Part shown: piece by piece, positions 1 through 6,736 of the stretch
Layout: each line of letters begins with the position of its first letter
Numbering within the stretch: position 1 is the stretch's first letter
Position numbers and translations under genes: made by a program
The notes under the pieces: generated by a model
Database searches by the model: none
What the model was told of the DNA's origin: nothing
The model's input: the letters and a program-made list of their open reading frames with translations, nothing else
DNA from: an uncultured Solirubrobacterales bacterium
Lineage (GTDB): Bacteria; Actinomycetota; Thermoleophilia; Solirubrobacterales; Solirubrobacteraceae
DNA length: 13,172 nucleotides
Assembly (NCBI GenBank): GCA_903953065.1
Contig: CAJBIG010000072.1
Location: 1 to 13,172, forward strand
Direction of reading: 5' to 3'

Positions 1-1
1 C

Positions 2-571
2 TCGGGGCAGCTCAACAACATTGTCGTGACCTCACATCAAAGAGGCACAACGCCTACGCCTACGCCTACGCCTACGCCTACGCCGACGCCTACGCCTACG
101 CCTACGCCTACGCCTACGCCTACGCCTACGCCTACACCAACACCGGTACCCGGTGCGGCGAAGCTGGCAGCGACTGTGACCAAGGACTCGACCTGGACCG
201 GCGGTTTCTGCCGCAGCTTCAAGATCGCCAATTCGGGGACTAAGTCGTCGACGGGCTGGAAGTTGACCTTCACTCTGCCAAGCAGCGTCAAGATCACCGA
301 CAGCTGGAGCGGAACTGCCACACGGAGCGGCAACGTCGTTACCGTGACGGCGCCTAGCTGGGCCGCATCGGTCGCGCCGGGCACTAGCGTCGCGGCATTC
401 GGCTTCTGTGCCTCAGGCACAGGCGAGCCAAGCGCGATCAGCATTACCGAAGCCGCCTCAGCGACAACGGCCTCAGCGGCCGCCCGTTCGCGGACGACCG
501 CTCGCGCGCGCGCAGTAGAGAAGGCAAAAAAGATCCGCCGCGCCCACAAGCGCAGCGCAGCACGCGCCTAG
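2..571 (+). CDS. C-terminal part of a secreted carbohydrate-binding (CBM2) protein, 5' truncated by window edge
   Basis: The frame is open from base 2 with no stop upstream, so the gene begins outside the window; the GTG at 26 is only an internal codon. Visible order: about 17 residues, a Pro-Thr linker (about bases 53-151), a family-2 carbohydrate-binding module (about 161-460) and a basic Ala/Arg/Lys-rich tail of about 40 residues ending AHKRSAARA. The CBM2 call rests on the WTGGFC start, GWKLTFTLP, the DSWSG tryptophan, the SWAASVAPGTS stretch and the closing GFCASG. Together these give four tryptophans in family-typical places and two cysteines near the ends of the module. CBM2 modules bind cellulose, chitin or xylan and usually follow a glycoside hydrolase or oxidase joined by a PT linker, so the missing N-terminal part is probably catalytic (inference). 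The basic tail is unusual for this architecture. Confidence 0.85.
   Translation, partial: SGQLNNIVVTSHQRGTTPTPTPTPTPTPTPTPTPTPTPTPTPTPTPTPVPGAAKLAATVTKDSTWTGGFCRSFKIANSGTKSSTGWKLTFTLPSSVKITDSWSGTATRSGNVVTVTAPSWAASVAPGTSVAAFGFCASGTGEPSAISITEAASATTASAAARSRTTARARAVEKAKKIRRAHKRSAARA
53..130 (+). repeat. Perfect CCTACG hexamer array (13 units) encoding a Pro-Thr linker
   Basis: Thirteen consecutive CCTACG hexamers in the reading frame encode (Pro-Thr)13. Only unit six (83-88) differs, as CCGACG, which is synonymous. Looser Pro-Thr codons (cct aca cca aca) follow to about 142. Because the unit is six bases, gain or loss of units by slippage would change linker length by two residues without breaking the frame. 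Confidence 0.95.
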
Positions 572-598
572 TCAGCGCTCGCGAACGAACCAACTGGC

Positions 599-627
599 GC
601 TCTCCCCGCAACCAATGCGGGGAGAGC
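599..627. terminator. Bidirectional hairpin between convergent genes
   Basis: A perfect 11-bp inverted repeat (GCTCTCCCCGC at 599-609 with GCGGGGAGAGC at 617-627) encloses a 7-base loop AACCAAT. It lies in the 58-bp gap between the converging CBM2 gene (stop at 571) and the MIP channel gene (stop at 630), where a shared terminator is expected. Neither side has a clear U-tract, so this would be a hairpin-only terminator, as is often seen in GC-rich actinobacteria. Confidence 0.7.
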
Positions 628-629
628 AG

Positions 630-1361
630 TCAGCTGGCGACTGCGTCCCTGTTTAGGTCGTCGAACTCTTCGCTTTGAGCCGCTGAGCCAGCATCGGCAA
701 AGTAGAGGTGAATCAGGCCTCCGATAACGCCGCCAAGCAGAGGCGCCAGCAGGTAGATCCAGATTTGGCTGAAGTCCCCGGCAGCGATTGCCGGCGCCAG
801 CGATCGGGCCGGGTTGAAAGAGAAGCCGCTGATAGGGCCGGCGACGGTGCCGGCCGTGAAGATGAAAAGGCCAATCGCGAATGGGGCGAAGACGCCCTTC
901 CAAGGTGCGCGCTGATCGGTCGCCACTGTGGCGATGACGAGCACGAAGAGCATCGTGAAGAGCGCCTCGATGATGAAAGCCTTGCCGTCGCTGACCCCTA
1001 CGCCGGGTGCGTTGACCGCCTTGCCGATTATCTCCTGCGTCCAAAGCACGAGAATCAGCAACGCAGCGATTAGGCCGCCGACGATCTGCGCCGCCCAGTA
1101 GGGAAGGATTTCCGCGGCCGGATGCTTGCGCGCTGCCGCCAACCCAAGCGTCACGGCAGGGTTGAAATGCCCGCCGGAGATGTGCCCGAAGGCGAAAATC
1201 ATTGCTGCCAGACCAAAACCGAAGCCGGCCGCGATTCCAAGCGACTGGATCGCCGTGATTCCTTGGGTCGCCAGCGAGACGATGCCCATGAACGCTGTTA
1301 GGAAGAAGCCGAACGTGCCGAGGCACTCGGCAGCCAGGCGCTTGCTCAGTGGAATCTCCAT
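630..1361 (-). CDS. MIP-family channel (aquaporin/aquaglyceroporin), first copy
   Basis: A six-helix membrane channel for water or small neutral solutes, 243 aa, the usual MIP length. Both half-helix signatures are present: SGGHFNPAVT (Asn67) and SFNPARS (Asn183), with the filter arginine at 186. ATG at 1361 is preferred over GTG at 1364, because the ribosome site GGAGG (complement of 1367-1371) then lies 5 bases away rather than 2. Counting back from the NPA boxes, the filter positions are Phe47, Gly171, Phe180 and Arg186. The Gly/Phe pair matches GlpF rather than the His/Thr of AqpZ, so permeation of glycerol or a similar solute is likely (inference from alignment by eye). The short C-terminal tail is acidic (SEEFDDLNRD). 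It is convergent with the CBM2 gene and downstream of the Tim44-like gene. Confidence 0.93.
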   Translation of the reverse strand: MEIPLSKRLAAECLGTFGFFLTAFMGIVSLATQGITAIQSLGIAAGFGFGLAAMIFAFGHISGGHFNPAVTLGLAAARKHPAAEILPYWAAQIVGGLIAALLILVLWTQEIIGKAVNAPGVGVSDGKAFIIEALFTMLFVLVIATVATDQRAPWKGVFAPFAIGLFIFTAGTVAGPISGFSFNPARSLAPAIAAGDFSQIWIYLLAPLLGGVIGGLIHLYFADAGSAAQSEEFDDLNRDAVAS

Positions 1362-1405
1362 CACAACCTCCGCAGATTCGATTATTGAAGCGCGAAAGTT
1401 ACAGA

Positions 1406-1442
1406 GAGCCGATGACGGCTCCGGTTGGTTGAAGCTAACCGG
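1406..1442 (-). terminator. Two adjacent hairpins at the end of the Tim44-like gene
   Basis: Hairpin one is CCGGTTGG (1421-1428) with CTAACCGG (1435-1442): an 8-bp stem with one G-T pair that includes the TAG stop of the Tim44-like gene. Hairpin two is GAGCCG (1406-1411) with CGGCTC (1416-1421): 6 bp with loop ATGA. They share base 1421, so they might form alternately rather than together. They lie in the 73-bp gap before the MIP gene, and the transcript then runs into a mildly U-rich stretch. They could be a terminator or 3'-end stabiliser; the evidence is only base pairing. Confidence 0.4.
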
Positions 1443-2760
1443 CGGGGGTGGCGTCGACGAGCCGCCAAGGCACTTCGTCGGAGCCGTCGAGCGCCAGCGT
1501 CCAGCTTTCGCTGAACTTCACTTCGCGGTCCTTGTCGCCGGCGATGACGGCGGCGGTGTCACGGTTCTCGAGGTACCGACGGCCACGGACCTTGAGCGCG
1601 ACGCTCATCCGCGCCGGCGCCGGCTCCGCGGCCAGTCGTTCGATCGTAATCGCTTCAATCCGGGGCCCACGCACGACGAGCCGGGCGTTGTGGCCGTCGG
1701 CCGATGGGTAGAGCAGCTGCTCGATCGCCTCGGCGCTGGCGACCGCTTTAAGCGCTGCGTCGGGGCCGTCAACGGCCTCGGCCCAAGCTGCAACGGCGCG
1801 GCGCGCCGCGGCGGCCAGCACGTCGGGGGCAAAACGCCCGTCGACGAGCGAGAGGTCCATTGCCTGAGTGCGCGCGTCAGCGGCGAGGTTGACGTCTACG
1901 AGCTCGGCCGTCGAGGTTCCTTCAAGCGCCTTGTCGGCAACAGCCGCTTCAACGATTGCCGCGTCGCGAAGCCTCACGTCATCGGCCCACGGCGAGGCGA
2001 TGATCGGCGCGTCGAGGTGGTGTGCCCCTTCGCGGTCTTGTTCGATCGAAAGCAGAATCCAAGCTCCGTCGCGCTTGGCCAGCGTCCAGTACTCGCTCAG
2101 CGTGACGACCGAATCATCGTCCTCGCTGCGCATGATCCGCATTCCGTCATCGGTCTCAACGAAATCTTCCAGCGTCGCTTCGATGTGGACGATCGCGCGG
2201 TCATCGGCGTCGGCGGCCTTGTTGTCGATGCCGACATAGAGCACCTCCGGCCCGCGCAGCACGCGCACCCGGTTGTGCCAGCCGCGGGCGGCAAAGTCCT
2301 GCATCCGAAGCCGCCATTCGACGAGCAGATCGTCGCCAACCATCGTCTGCAGCGCACGGTCATCGCGTTGATCCCAGGCGTGCTGAATAGCACCGAACAG
2401 AGCCGCCGTCCCGGCTGTGATCGAGGCGGCGTCGAAGGCGGCATCGTCGGCTGCCGCTTCGGCCGCCGCCGTCCGCACGCGCGCGTCGCGCTCGATTCGC
2501 CTTTGGCGCATATTGCGCACCGTCATGTAGGAGCGAAACATGCTCAGCACGATGATCAGAGCGATCACGCCGAAGACGAGGAAGAGCGCCAGGACCGAAC
2601 CGGCGCTCGCTGTGCCGCCGTAGCCGCCGCCGCCACCGAAGCCGCCGCCGCCATAGCCGCCGCCGCCACCGAAGCCGCCGCCACCGCCTCCGCCGCCAAA
2701 GCCTGAGGAGCCACCACCGGCTCGCGCGAGCAAGAAGATTGAGCTAATCAGCGCGTCCAT
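1435..2760 (-). CDS. Gly-rich Tim44-like membrane protein with two NTF2-like domains
   Basis: 441 aa. Order: a short hydrophobic N-terminus ending in ARA (residues 1-14, possibly a signal sequence), a Gly/Phe/Tyr-rich low-complexity stretch (15-49), one transmembrane helix (about 55-75), a basic juxtamembrane segment (80-97), a first Tim44/NTF2-like domain (about 122-241, ending YWTLAKRDGAWIL) and a second similar one (about 315-437, ending ESWTLALDG and PWRLVD). Bacterial Tim44-like proteins share the Gly-rich stretch, single helix and cone-shaped domain, and are thought to act in membrane protein assembly; the exact role is unknown. The ATG at 2760 has AGGA (in GTAGGAACG) 4 bases upstream. 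The gene lies between two other minus-strand membrane-protein genes with gaps of about 73 bp each, so co-transcription is possible but unproven. Confidence 0.8.
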   Translation of the reverse strand: MDALISSIFLLARAGGGSSGFGGGGGGGGFGGGGGYGGGGFGGGGGYGGTASAGSVLALFLVFGVIALIIVLSMFRSYMTVRNMRQRRIERDARVRTAAAEAAADDAAFDAASITAGTAALFGAIQHAWDQRDDRALQTMVGDDLLVEWRLRMQDFAARGWHNRVRVLRGPEVLYVGIDNKAADADDRAIVHIEATLEDFVETDDGMRIMRSEDDDSVVTLSEYWTLAKRDGAWILLSIEQDREGAHHLDAPIIASPWADDVRLRDAAIVEAAVADKALEGTSTAELVDVNLAADARTQAMDLSLVDGRFAPDVLAAAARRAVAAWAEAVDGPDAALKAVASAEAIEQLLYPSADGHNARLVVRGPRIEAITIERLAAEPAPARMSVALKVRGRRYLENRDTAAVIAGDKDREVKFSESWTLALDGSDEVPWRLVDATPAG

Positions 2761-2833
2761 CGTTCCTACATCGTCGCAGCATCGCCAAAGCGTTGGCGCG
2801 CCTTACCTGCGCGGCGATGACTCAGCGCGAATT

Positions 2834-3700
2834 TCAGGCGCCGCCGAGCGCGCCGCGGCGGCCCTTCTTCGCCACGAATGCTGACTCAAGGCCTTCGCGG
2901 TCGAAGCCGCCAAGAACTTCGTCGTTGGTCGCGTAGCGGTAAAGAGCGACACGGAAGACGGCCATGATCGTCGTCTGAAAGAGCAGTGCGATCACGAATA
3001 CGAGCACGCCGATCGCGATCAGCAGCCCGCCGCCAACGGCTGAGGATCCAGCCAGAAGGAAGCCAAGAACCATCATCGCGATCGCAGGTAGAATCGCAAC
3101 GAAGAAAGTGATCAGCCCGATCGCGCTGGAACCGACGACGCCCTCACCCCAGCGCTCCTTGACGACATGAGCCGAAGTCTTCAGCGCTTCTTTGGGCCCC
3201 AGCCCTTCAATCGCAATTACAGGAATCACGAAGAAGGTCGCAACGGCCCACGCGAATCCGGCAAGCCCGCCGACAATGGCGCTGACTACGCCGCCGGCAA
3301 CCTGTTGCAGCAGGCTCTGAATTGCCGAGATCAGGATTCCAACAAACAAGGCAACCGCGGCCCAAGCGAAGATCAACTTCATCCGCCCTCGCGCAGCGCT
3401 GATGCCCTGCGCGACGGTCGTATCTCGCCCTTCAAGCGCTTCGGTAGCGCAGGAAGCCAGCGCGACGGAGGCAAAGACGCCGACCACGGTCAGCAGATAG
3501 ACGCCAATGATCACAAGTGGCAGCGCGCCCCAAGGCGAGTTGATCGCGACGGCAACAGCGGCGCCACCACCGAAAAAGATGATCATCGTCACGATCGCCG
3601 CGACGACCGAGATGATCGGGAAGGCAAGTAGCGACTTGTCGGACTTGACGACAGCCCAGCTCTGCTTCGACAATCTCCAACCGCGTTTGATTCGTCCCAT
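2834..3700 (-). CDS. Six-helix membrane protein, DUF6159-like
   Basis: 288 aa from the ATG at 3700. A longer in-frame version from 3808 is rejected: its extra 36 residues are Arg/Ala-rich, do not resemble the family, and would overlap the divergent gene starting at 3727. The start MGRIKRGWRLSKQSW fits the family N-terminus as I remember it, followed by Lys/Asp and a first helix. Hydrophobic segments lie at about 24-45, 60-84, 108-130, 137-163, 190-218 and 222-250, followed by a soluble tail rich in Lys/Arg. A cytoplasmic loop carries LGPKEALKTSAHVVKERWG. The function of the family is unknown, so no substrate can be suggested. No good Shine-Dalgarno is visible, and only 26 bp separate this start from the divergent neighbour's start. 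Confidence 0.82.
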   Translation of the reverse strand: MGRIKRGWRLSKQSWAVVKSDKSLLAFPIISVVAAIVTMIIFFGGGAAVAVAINSPWGALPLVIIGVYLLTVVGVFASVALASCATEALEGRDTTVAQGISAARGRMKLIFAWAAVALFVGILISAIQSLLQQVAGGVVSAIVGGLAGFAWAVATFFVIPVIAIEGLGPKEALKTSAHVVKERWGEGVVGSSAIGLITFFVAILPAIAMMVLGFLLAGSSAVGGGLLIAIGVLVFVIALLFQTTIMAVFRVALYRYATNDEVLGGFDREGLESAFVAKKGRRGALGGA

Positions 3701-3726
3701 GGCCGGGAAACTACTAGGTTGAGCAG

Positions 3727-4146
3727 GTGGACGAGCAACTAGATCTGCCGCAGTGGCCGCCTGGCACGGTCTGCATCCTTGCGACCGGCGGCGAAGGGCC
3801 GCACGCAATCCCCGTCAGCACCGCTGTAAGGGCGTCAGGTGATCGCATCGTGCTCGCGCTGGGCGCGCGCCGCGGCTCACTCGACCGGCTCCGTGAAGAT
3901 CCGCGAGTCGCCCTGACGGTGCTCGCCGCCGGCGACGTTGCCTTTACTGCCCACGGCACTGCGCGGGTTGTCGAAGACCCACTTCCGGGCATCGACGGGG
4001 TCGTAGGCGTAGAGATCGATGTCGAGCGCGTCAGCAGCCACAAACGGCCAACCTTTTCAATCGCCGACGGCGTCGCCTGGGGCTGGGCCGACGACGAAGC
4101 GCGGGAGCGCGACGCAGCCGTTCGCAGCGCCCTGCTTGAGCTTTAG
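3727..4146 (+). CDS. Pyridoxamine 5'-phosphate oxidase-like flavin split-barrel protein
   Basis: 139 aa. The pattern is typical of the PNPOx-like FMN/F420-binding split barrel: an early strand with TVCILATGG and [19 protein letters not shown], then the turn [22 protein letters not shown], then [13 protein letters not shown], and a final [16 protein letters not shown]. Such proteins bind flavin as small dimers and act as oxidoreductases or flavin/haem-binding proteins; the substrate cannot be read from the sequence. The GTG start at 3727 has only a weak AGG (3716-3718) upstream. The gene is divergent from the DUF6159-like gene and convergent with clpP: its TAG stop (4144-4146) overlaps the clpP stop. 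Confidence 0.8.
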   Translation: MDEQLDLPQWPPGTVCILATGGEGPHAIPVSTAVRASGDRIVLALGARRGSLDRLREDPRVALTVLAAGDVAFTAHGTARVVEDPLPGIDGVVGVEIDVERVSSHKRPTFSIADGVAWGWADDEARERDAAVRSALLEL

Positions 4147-4724
4147 TGCGAGGTGATGACGCGGTCGATCAGGCCGTACTCGACTGCTTGCTGAGCGGTG
4201 AAGAAGCGGTCCCGTTCCATGTCGTCATGGACTTGCTCAATGGTTAGGCCGGTGTGGAGCGCATAGAGCTCGTCGATCCGCGCTCGCGTCTTGAGAATCT
4301 CGTTCATGTGAATCTCGATGTCCGATGACTGGCCCTCAAAGCCCGACGAGGGTTGGTGGATCAGGATCCTGCTGTTCGGAAGCGCGAGCCGCTTGCCGGG
4401 AGCGCCGGCCATCAGCAGCAGCGACCCCATCGACATCGCAACGCCACAGCAGATCGTCTGCACATCGGGCTTGATGAACTGCATCGTGTCGTAGATCGCG
4501 AGCCCCGCATAGATCGAGCCGCCCGGCGAGTTGATGTAGATCGAGATGTCCTTTTCCGGGTCCTCTGACTCGAGGTGGAGGAGCTGGGCGACGATCAGGT
4601 TGGCGATCTGGTCGCCGATCGGCTGGCCGAGAAAGATGATCCGATCGTTCAACATCCGCGAGTAGAGGTCATACTCACGCTCCCCGCGTGAGGTCGTCTC
4701 GATTACGGTCGGGATCAGCGGCAT
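4143..4724 (-). CDS. clpP: ATP-dependent Clp protease proteolytic subunit ClpP
   Basis: 193 aa, normal ClpP length. It is the serine peptidase subunit that forms a double heptameric barrel and degrades unfolded or tagged proteins fed in by a Clp ATPase in the cytoplasm. With the ATG at 4724 as residue 1, the catalytic triad is Ser98 (VAMSMGS), His123 (ILIHQPSSG) and Asp172 (MERDRFF). The oxyanion SPGGS motif is at 66-70. ATG 4724 is chosen over GTG 4727 because AGGGTGA sits at a better distance and the protein then starts MPLIPTVIE, as family members do. No clpX, tig or second clpP is adjacent, although actinobacteria often have paired copies. It is divergent from the exporter gene across 52 bp, and its TAA stop overlaps the PNPOx-like gene's stop. 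Confidence 0.97.
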   Translation of the reverse strand: MPLIPTVIETTSRGEREYDLYSRMLNDRIIFLGQPIGDQIANLIVAQLLHLESEDPEKDISIYINSPGGSIYAGLAIYDTMQFIKPDVQTICCGVAMSMGSLLLMAGAPGKRLALPNSRILIHQPSSGFEGQSSDIEIHMNEILKTRARIDELYALHTGLTIEQVHDDMERDRFFTAQQAVEYGLIDRVITSH

Positions 4725-4776
4725 CACTTCACCCTAGGGCATCATCCCCGGGGCGCCGCCCGTGTGGAAGGTGAAC

Positions 4777-5697
4777 GTGCCGACAACCCAATCATCAGAC
4801 TTAGTACCGGCGAGCCCGCAGGGAAGCGGCACGCTGGGCCGCGTTCCACCGCTCACCTTGGTGTTTGGGTCGATCATCTCGGTCCAGTTCGGCGCCGCGA
4901 TTTCGGTCACGATCTTCGACGAAGTCGGCGTTGCCGGTTCGACTCTGCTGCGCCTGGCGTTCGCCTCGCTCTTCCTCTTTCTGCTGAGCCGCCCGAAAGT
5001 TTCGCAGTGGTCTGCCAGGCAGGTCAAGATGGCGATCGCATTCGGCGTCACCCTCGCGGCGATGAACCTCGCCTTCTACTTCGCGATCGACATCCTTCCG
5101 GTCGGGGTCGCAACGACGATCGAGTTCATCGGCCCGATCTCGATCGCAGCGATCTTCTCGCGCCGGCTGCTCGATGGCCTTTGGGTGGCGCTCGCTGCGG
5201 CTGGGGTGGTGCTTATCGCACAGCCGTGGAGTGGCGGCAGTCTTGAGCTGGAAGGCGTCCTGATGGCGCTGCTGGCGGCCTTCTTCTGGGCCGTATACAT
5301 CCTGATCGCGCAGCGCGCCGGCGAGGTCTTCCCGGACCGCGACGGCTTGACGATCGCGATGATGATCGGCACGGCAATCGTCTTCATTCCGGGCGTGGCG
5401 TCGGGTGGAGCGATGCTCGTCACGCCGCAGGTTCTGCTGTTCGGCGCTGTCATCGGCCTGCTCAGTTCGCTGATCCCGTACAGCTTCGAGCTCGAAGCCC
5501 TAAGGCGAATGCCAGCCCGCGTCTTCGGCACGCTGATGAGCGTCGAGCCGGCCGTCGCTGTGCTCGCCGGTTTCATCGTCCTCAGCCAGAAACCGACGCT
5601 GCTTGAGCTCGTCGCAATCTCACTCGTTGTCGCCGCCAGCGTCGGCGTTACGCGGAGCGCTCGGGCACTGCCACCGGAGGCAGCGATCGAGGCCTAA
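4777..5697 (+). CDS. EamA/DMT-superfamily exporter, RhtA-like
   Basis: 306 aa from GTG 4777, with ten predicted transmembrane helices as two EamA halves. The match to the RhtA (threonine/homoserine efflux) branch is good: ATTIEFIGPISIAAIFSRR in the first half, AFFWAVYILIAQRAG opening the second, then IPYSFELEALRRMPARVF and GTLMSVEPAVAVLAGF. By family it exports amino acids or similar metabolites across the inner membrane; the substrate here is inferred only. GTG 4777 is preferred over GTG 4762 and 4771 because GGAAGG (4766-4771) sits 5 bases upstream of it; the extra residues of the longer forms look uninformative. pgsA follows after 50 bp on the same strand, so the two may share a transcript. 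Confidence 0.88.
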   Translation: MPTTQSSDLVPASPQGSGTLGRVPPLTLVFGSIISVQFGAAISVTIFDEVGVAGSTLLRLAFASLFLFLLSRPKVSQWSARQVKMAIAFGVTLAAMNLAFYFAIDILPVGVATTIEFIGPISIAAIFSRRLLDGLWVALAAAGVVLIAQPWSGGSLELEGVLMALLAAFFWAVYILIAQRAGEVFPDRDGLTIAMMIGTAIVFIPGVASGGAMLVTPQVLLFGAVIGLLSSLIPYSFELEALRRMPARVFGTLMSVEPAVAVLAGFIVLSQKPTLLELVAISLVVAASVGVTRSARALPPEAAIEA

Positions 5698-5747
5698 AGC
5701 GCCAAGCTGCGAAGCCGCCATGCCGGCGCGTAATACTGCGGGGAGCC

Positions 5748-6323
5748 GTGTTCACGCTCAACCTGCCAAACCTCCTGACGGTGCTGCGGATTCTGCTCGT
5801 GCCGGTGCTGGTCGTCGCGCTGCTCTCGCGTGGTGGTCAGACCAGCGATGTGCTCGCCGCCGTCGTCTTCGCCGCCGCCTCAGTAACCGACGCGCTGGAC
5901 GGTTGGTTGGCGCGCACGCGCGAGCAGATCACAACCTTCGGCAAGCTGATGGATCCTGTTGCCGACAAGCTGCTGATCATCGCCGCCTTGCTCTCGCTCG
6001 TTTCGCTCGGAAGGCTTGCGGCTTGGGTTGCGATGGTGATCGTGGCGCGCGAGTTTGCCGTCACCGTTGCGCGGATCTCGGCTCGCTCGGAGGGCGTCGT
6101 GATCGCAGCGAACTGGTGGGGCAAAGTCAAGACCGGCGTCCAGGTACTGACTATCTTCTTGCTGATTCTGCTCGTCCCCTCACCGACTTGGATCGATTGG
6201 CTGGTCTACCTGATGGTCGCCGTCACGGTGATCAGCGGCGTCGATTACTTCTTCGGCATGCGTCGCCTGCTGCGCGAAGCTGAGCTGCGCCGCGCCCACG
6301 CCGGCGAAGGGTCGACGCAATGA
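5748..6323 (+). CDS. pgsA: CDP-diacylglycerol--glycerol-3-phosphate 3-phosphatidyltransferase
   Basis: 191 aa integral membrane enzyme that makes phosphatidylglycerophosphate, the first committed step to phosphatidylglycerol and cardiolipin. The CDP-alcohol phosphotransferase motif is complete: Asp48, Asp51-Gly52, Ala55-Arg56, Gly65, Asp69 and Asp73 (TDALDGWLAR, FGKLMDPVADK). The N-terminus LNLPNLLTVLRILLVPV and the later VAREFAV and KVKTGVQ stretches are typical of PgsA rather than other family members. The GTG at 5748 has GGGGAG only 2 bases upstream, which is closer than ideal, but no other in-frame start fits the conserved N-terminus. Its TGA (6321-6323) overlaps the next gene's ATG. Confidence 0.93.
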   Translation: MFTLNLPNLLTVLRILLVPVLVVALLSRGGQTSDVLAAVVFAAASVTDALDGWLARTREQITTFGKLMDPVADKLLIIAALLSLVSLGRLAAWVAMVIVAREFAVTVARISARSEGVVIAANWWGKVKTGVQVLTIFLLILLVPSPTWIDWLVYLMVAVTVISGVDYFFGMRRLLREAELRRAHAGEGSTQ

Positions 6324-6736
6324 AGTGGGCTTTTGCGTTTCTCGTCGTCGCGATCATCGCCTCGTTTGGCACTGCGATCTACATCGTTCTCGGCAACCGT
6401 GACCCAGTTCCAAATGAGATTTCGGCGTGTGTCAAGAAGGCAGGGCTGGCTCAGGCGCGCTCACAGGACGCGCTTAGCGCGGTGCGCGCCGACATCGCCG
6501 CCGGTGGGCTGAAGATCGCTCAGCGCTGGGATTGGGGCAAAACTCGAGGCGTCCTTTTCGAGGGGCCAGCCAAGAGCTACGCGATGCTCGCCCTTTGGAA
6601 TTCAGACTCAGCCTCGTTGGCCAATGCCGACGCCGGGCAGAAGGTCTTCAACGCCCCCGGCTCGCTGCCGCTGGTTAGCGTCGAAGTGCCGGACAATGGC
6701 GTCCTGCTCAAATGCGCCCAGCGGGCCAGCGGCTAG
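6320..6736 (+). CDS. Small membrane-anchored protein of unknown function, coupled to pgsA
   Basis: 138 aa; I do not recognise the family. Residues 4-24 form one hydrophobic helix after MKW, predicting an N-terminal anchor with the rest outside the membrane. The soluble part has two cysteines, at 37 (EISACVKK) and 132 (LLKCAQ), near its two ends, which could form a disulfide. Between them lie a helical stretch and a WDWGKTRGVLFEGP segment. The ATG at 6320 overlaps the pgsA stop (ATGA), which indicates translational coupling and a single mRNA. Its TAG stop (6734-6736) shares a CTAG palindrome with the stop of the converging GTP cyclohydrolase gene. A role near phospholipid synthesis is guilt by association only. 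Confidence 0.7.
   Translation: MKWAFAFLVVAIIASFGTAIYIVLGNRDPVPNEISACVKKAGLAQARSQDALSAVRADIAAGGLKIAQRWDWGKTRGVLFEGPAKSYAMLALWNSDSASLANADAGQKVFNAPGSLPLVSVEVPDNGVLLKCAQRASG

Noticed and set aside
53..130. CRISPR-like array
   Set aside because: The repeats are 6 bases long with no spacers and lie in frame within a coding Pro-Thr linker.
37..549. Long minus-strand frame with a Gly-Val repeat opposite the CBM2 gene
   Set aside because: It is the mirror of the Pro-Thr hexamer array and has no family features; the plus-strand CBM2 frame explains the region.
1126..2706. 526-codon plus-strand frame across the MIP and Tim44-like genes
   Set aside because: It spans two recognisable minus-strand genes, is rich in Arg/His/Asp without domain structure, and is a product of GC-rich codon bias on the other strand.
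3701..3808. 36-residue N-terminal extension of the DUF6159-like protein
   Set aside because: It would overlap the divergent PNPOx-like gene, and the family start MGRIKRGW lies at 3700.
5603..6283. Plus-strand frame overlapping the exporter end and pgsA
   Set aside because: pgsA in another frame has a complete catalytic motif; this frame is Arg-rich shadow sequence.
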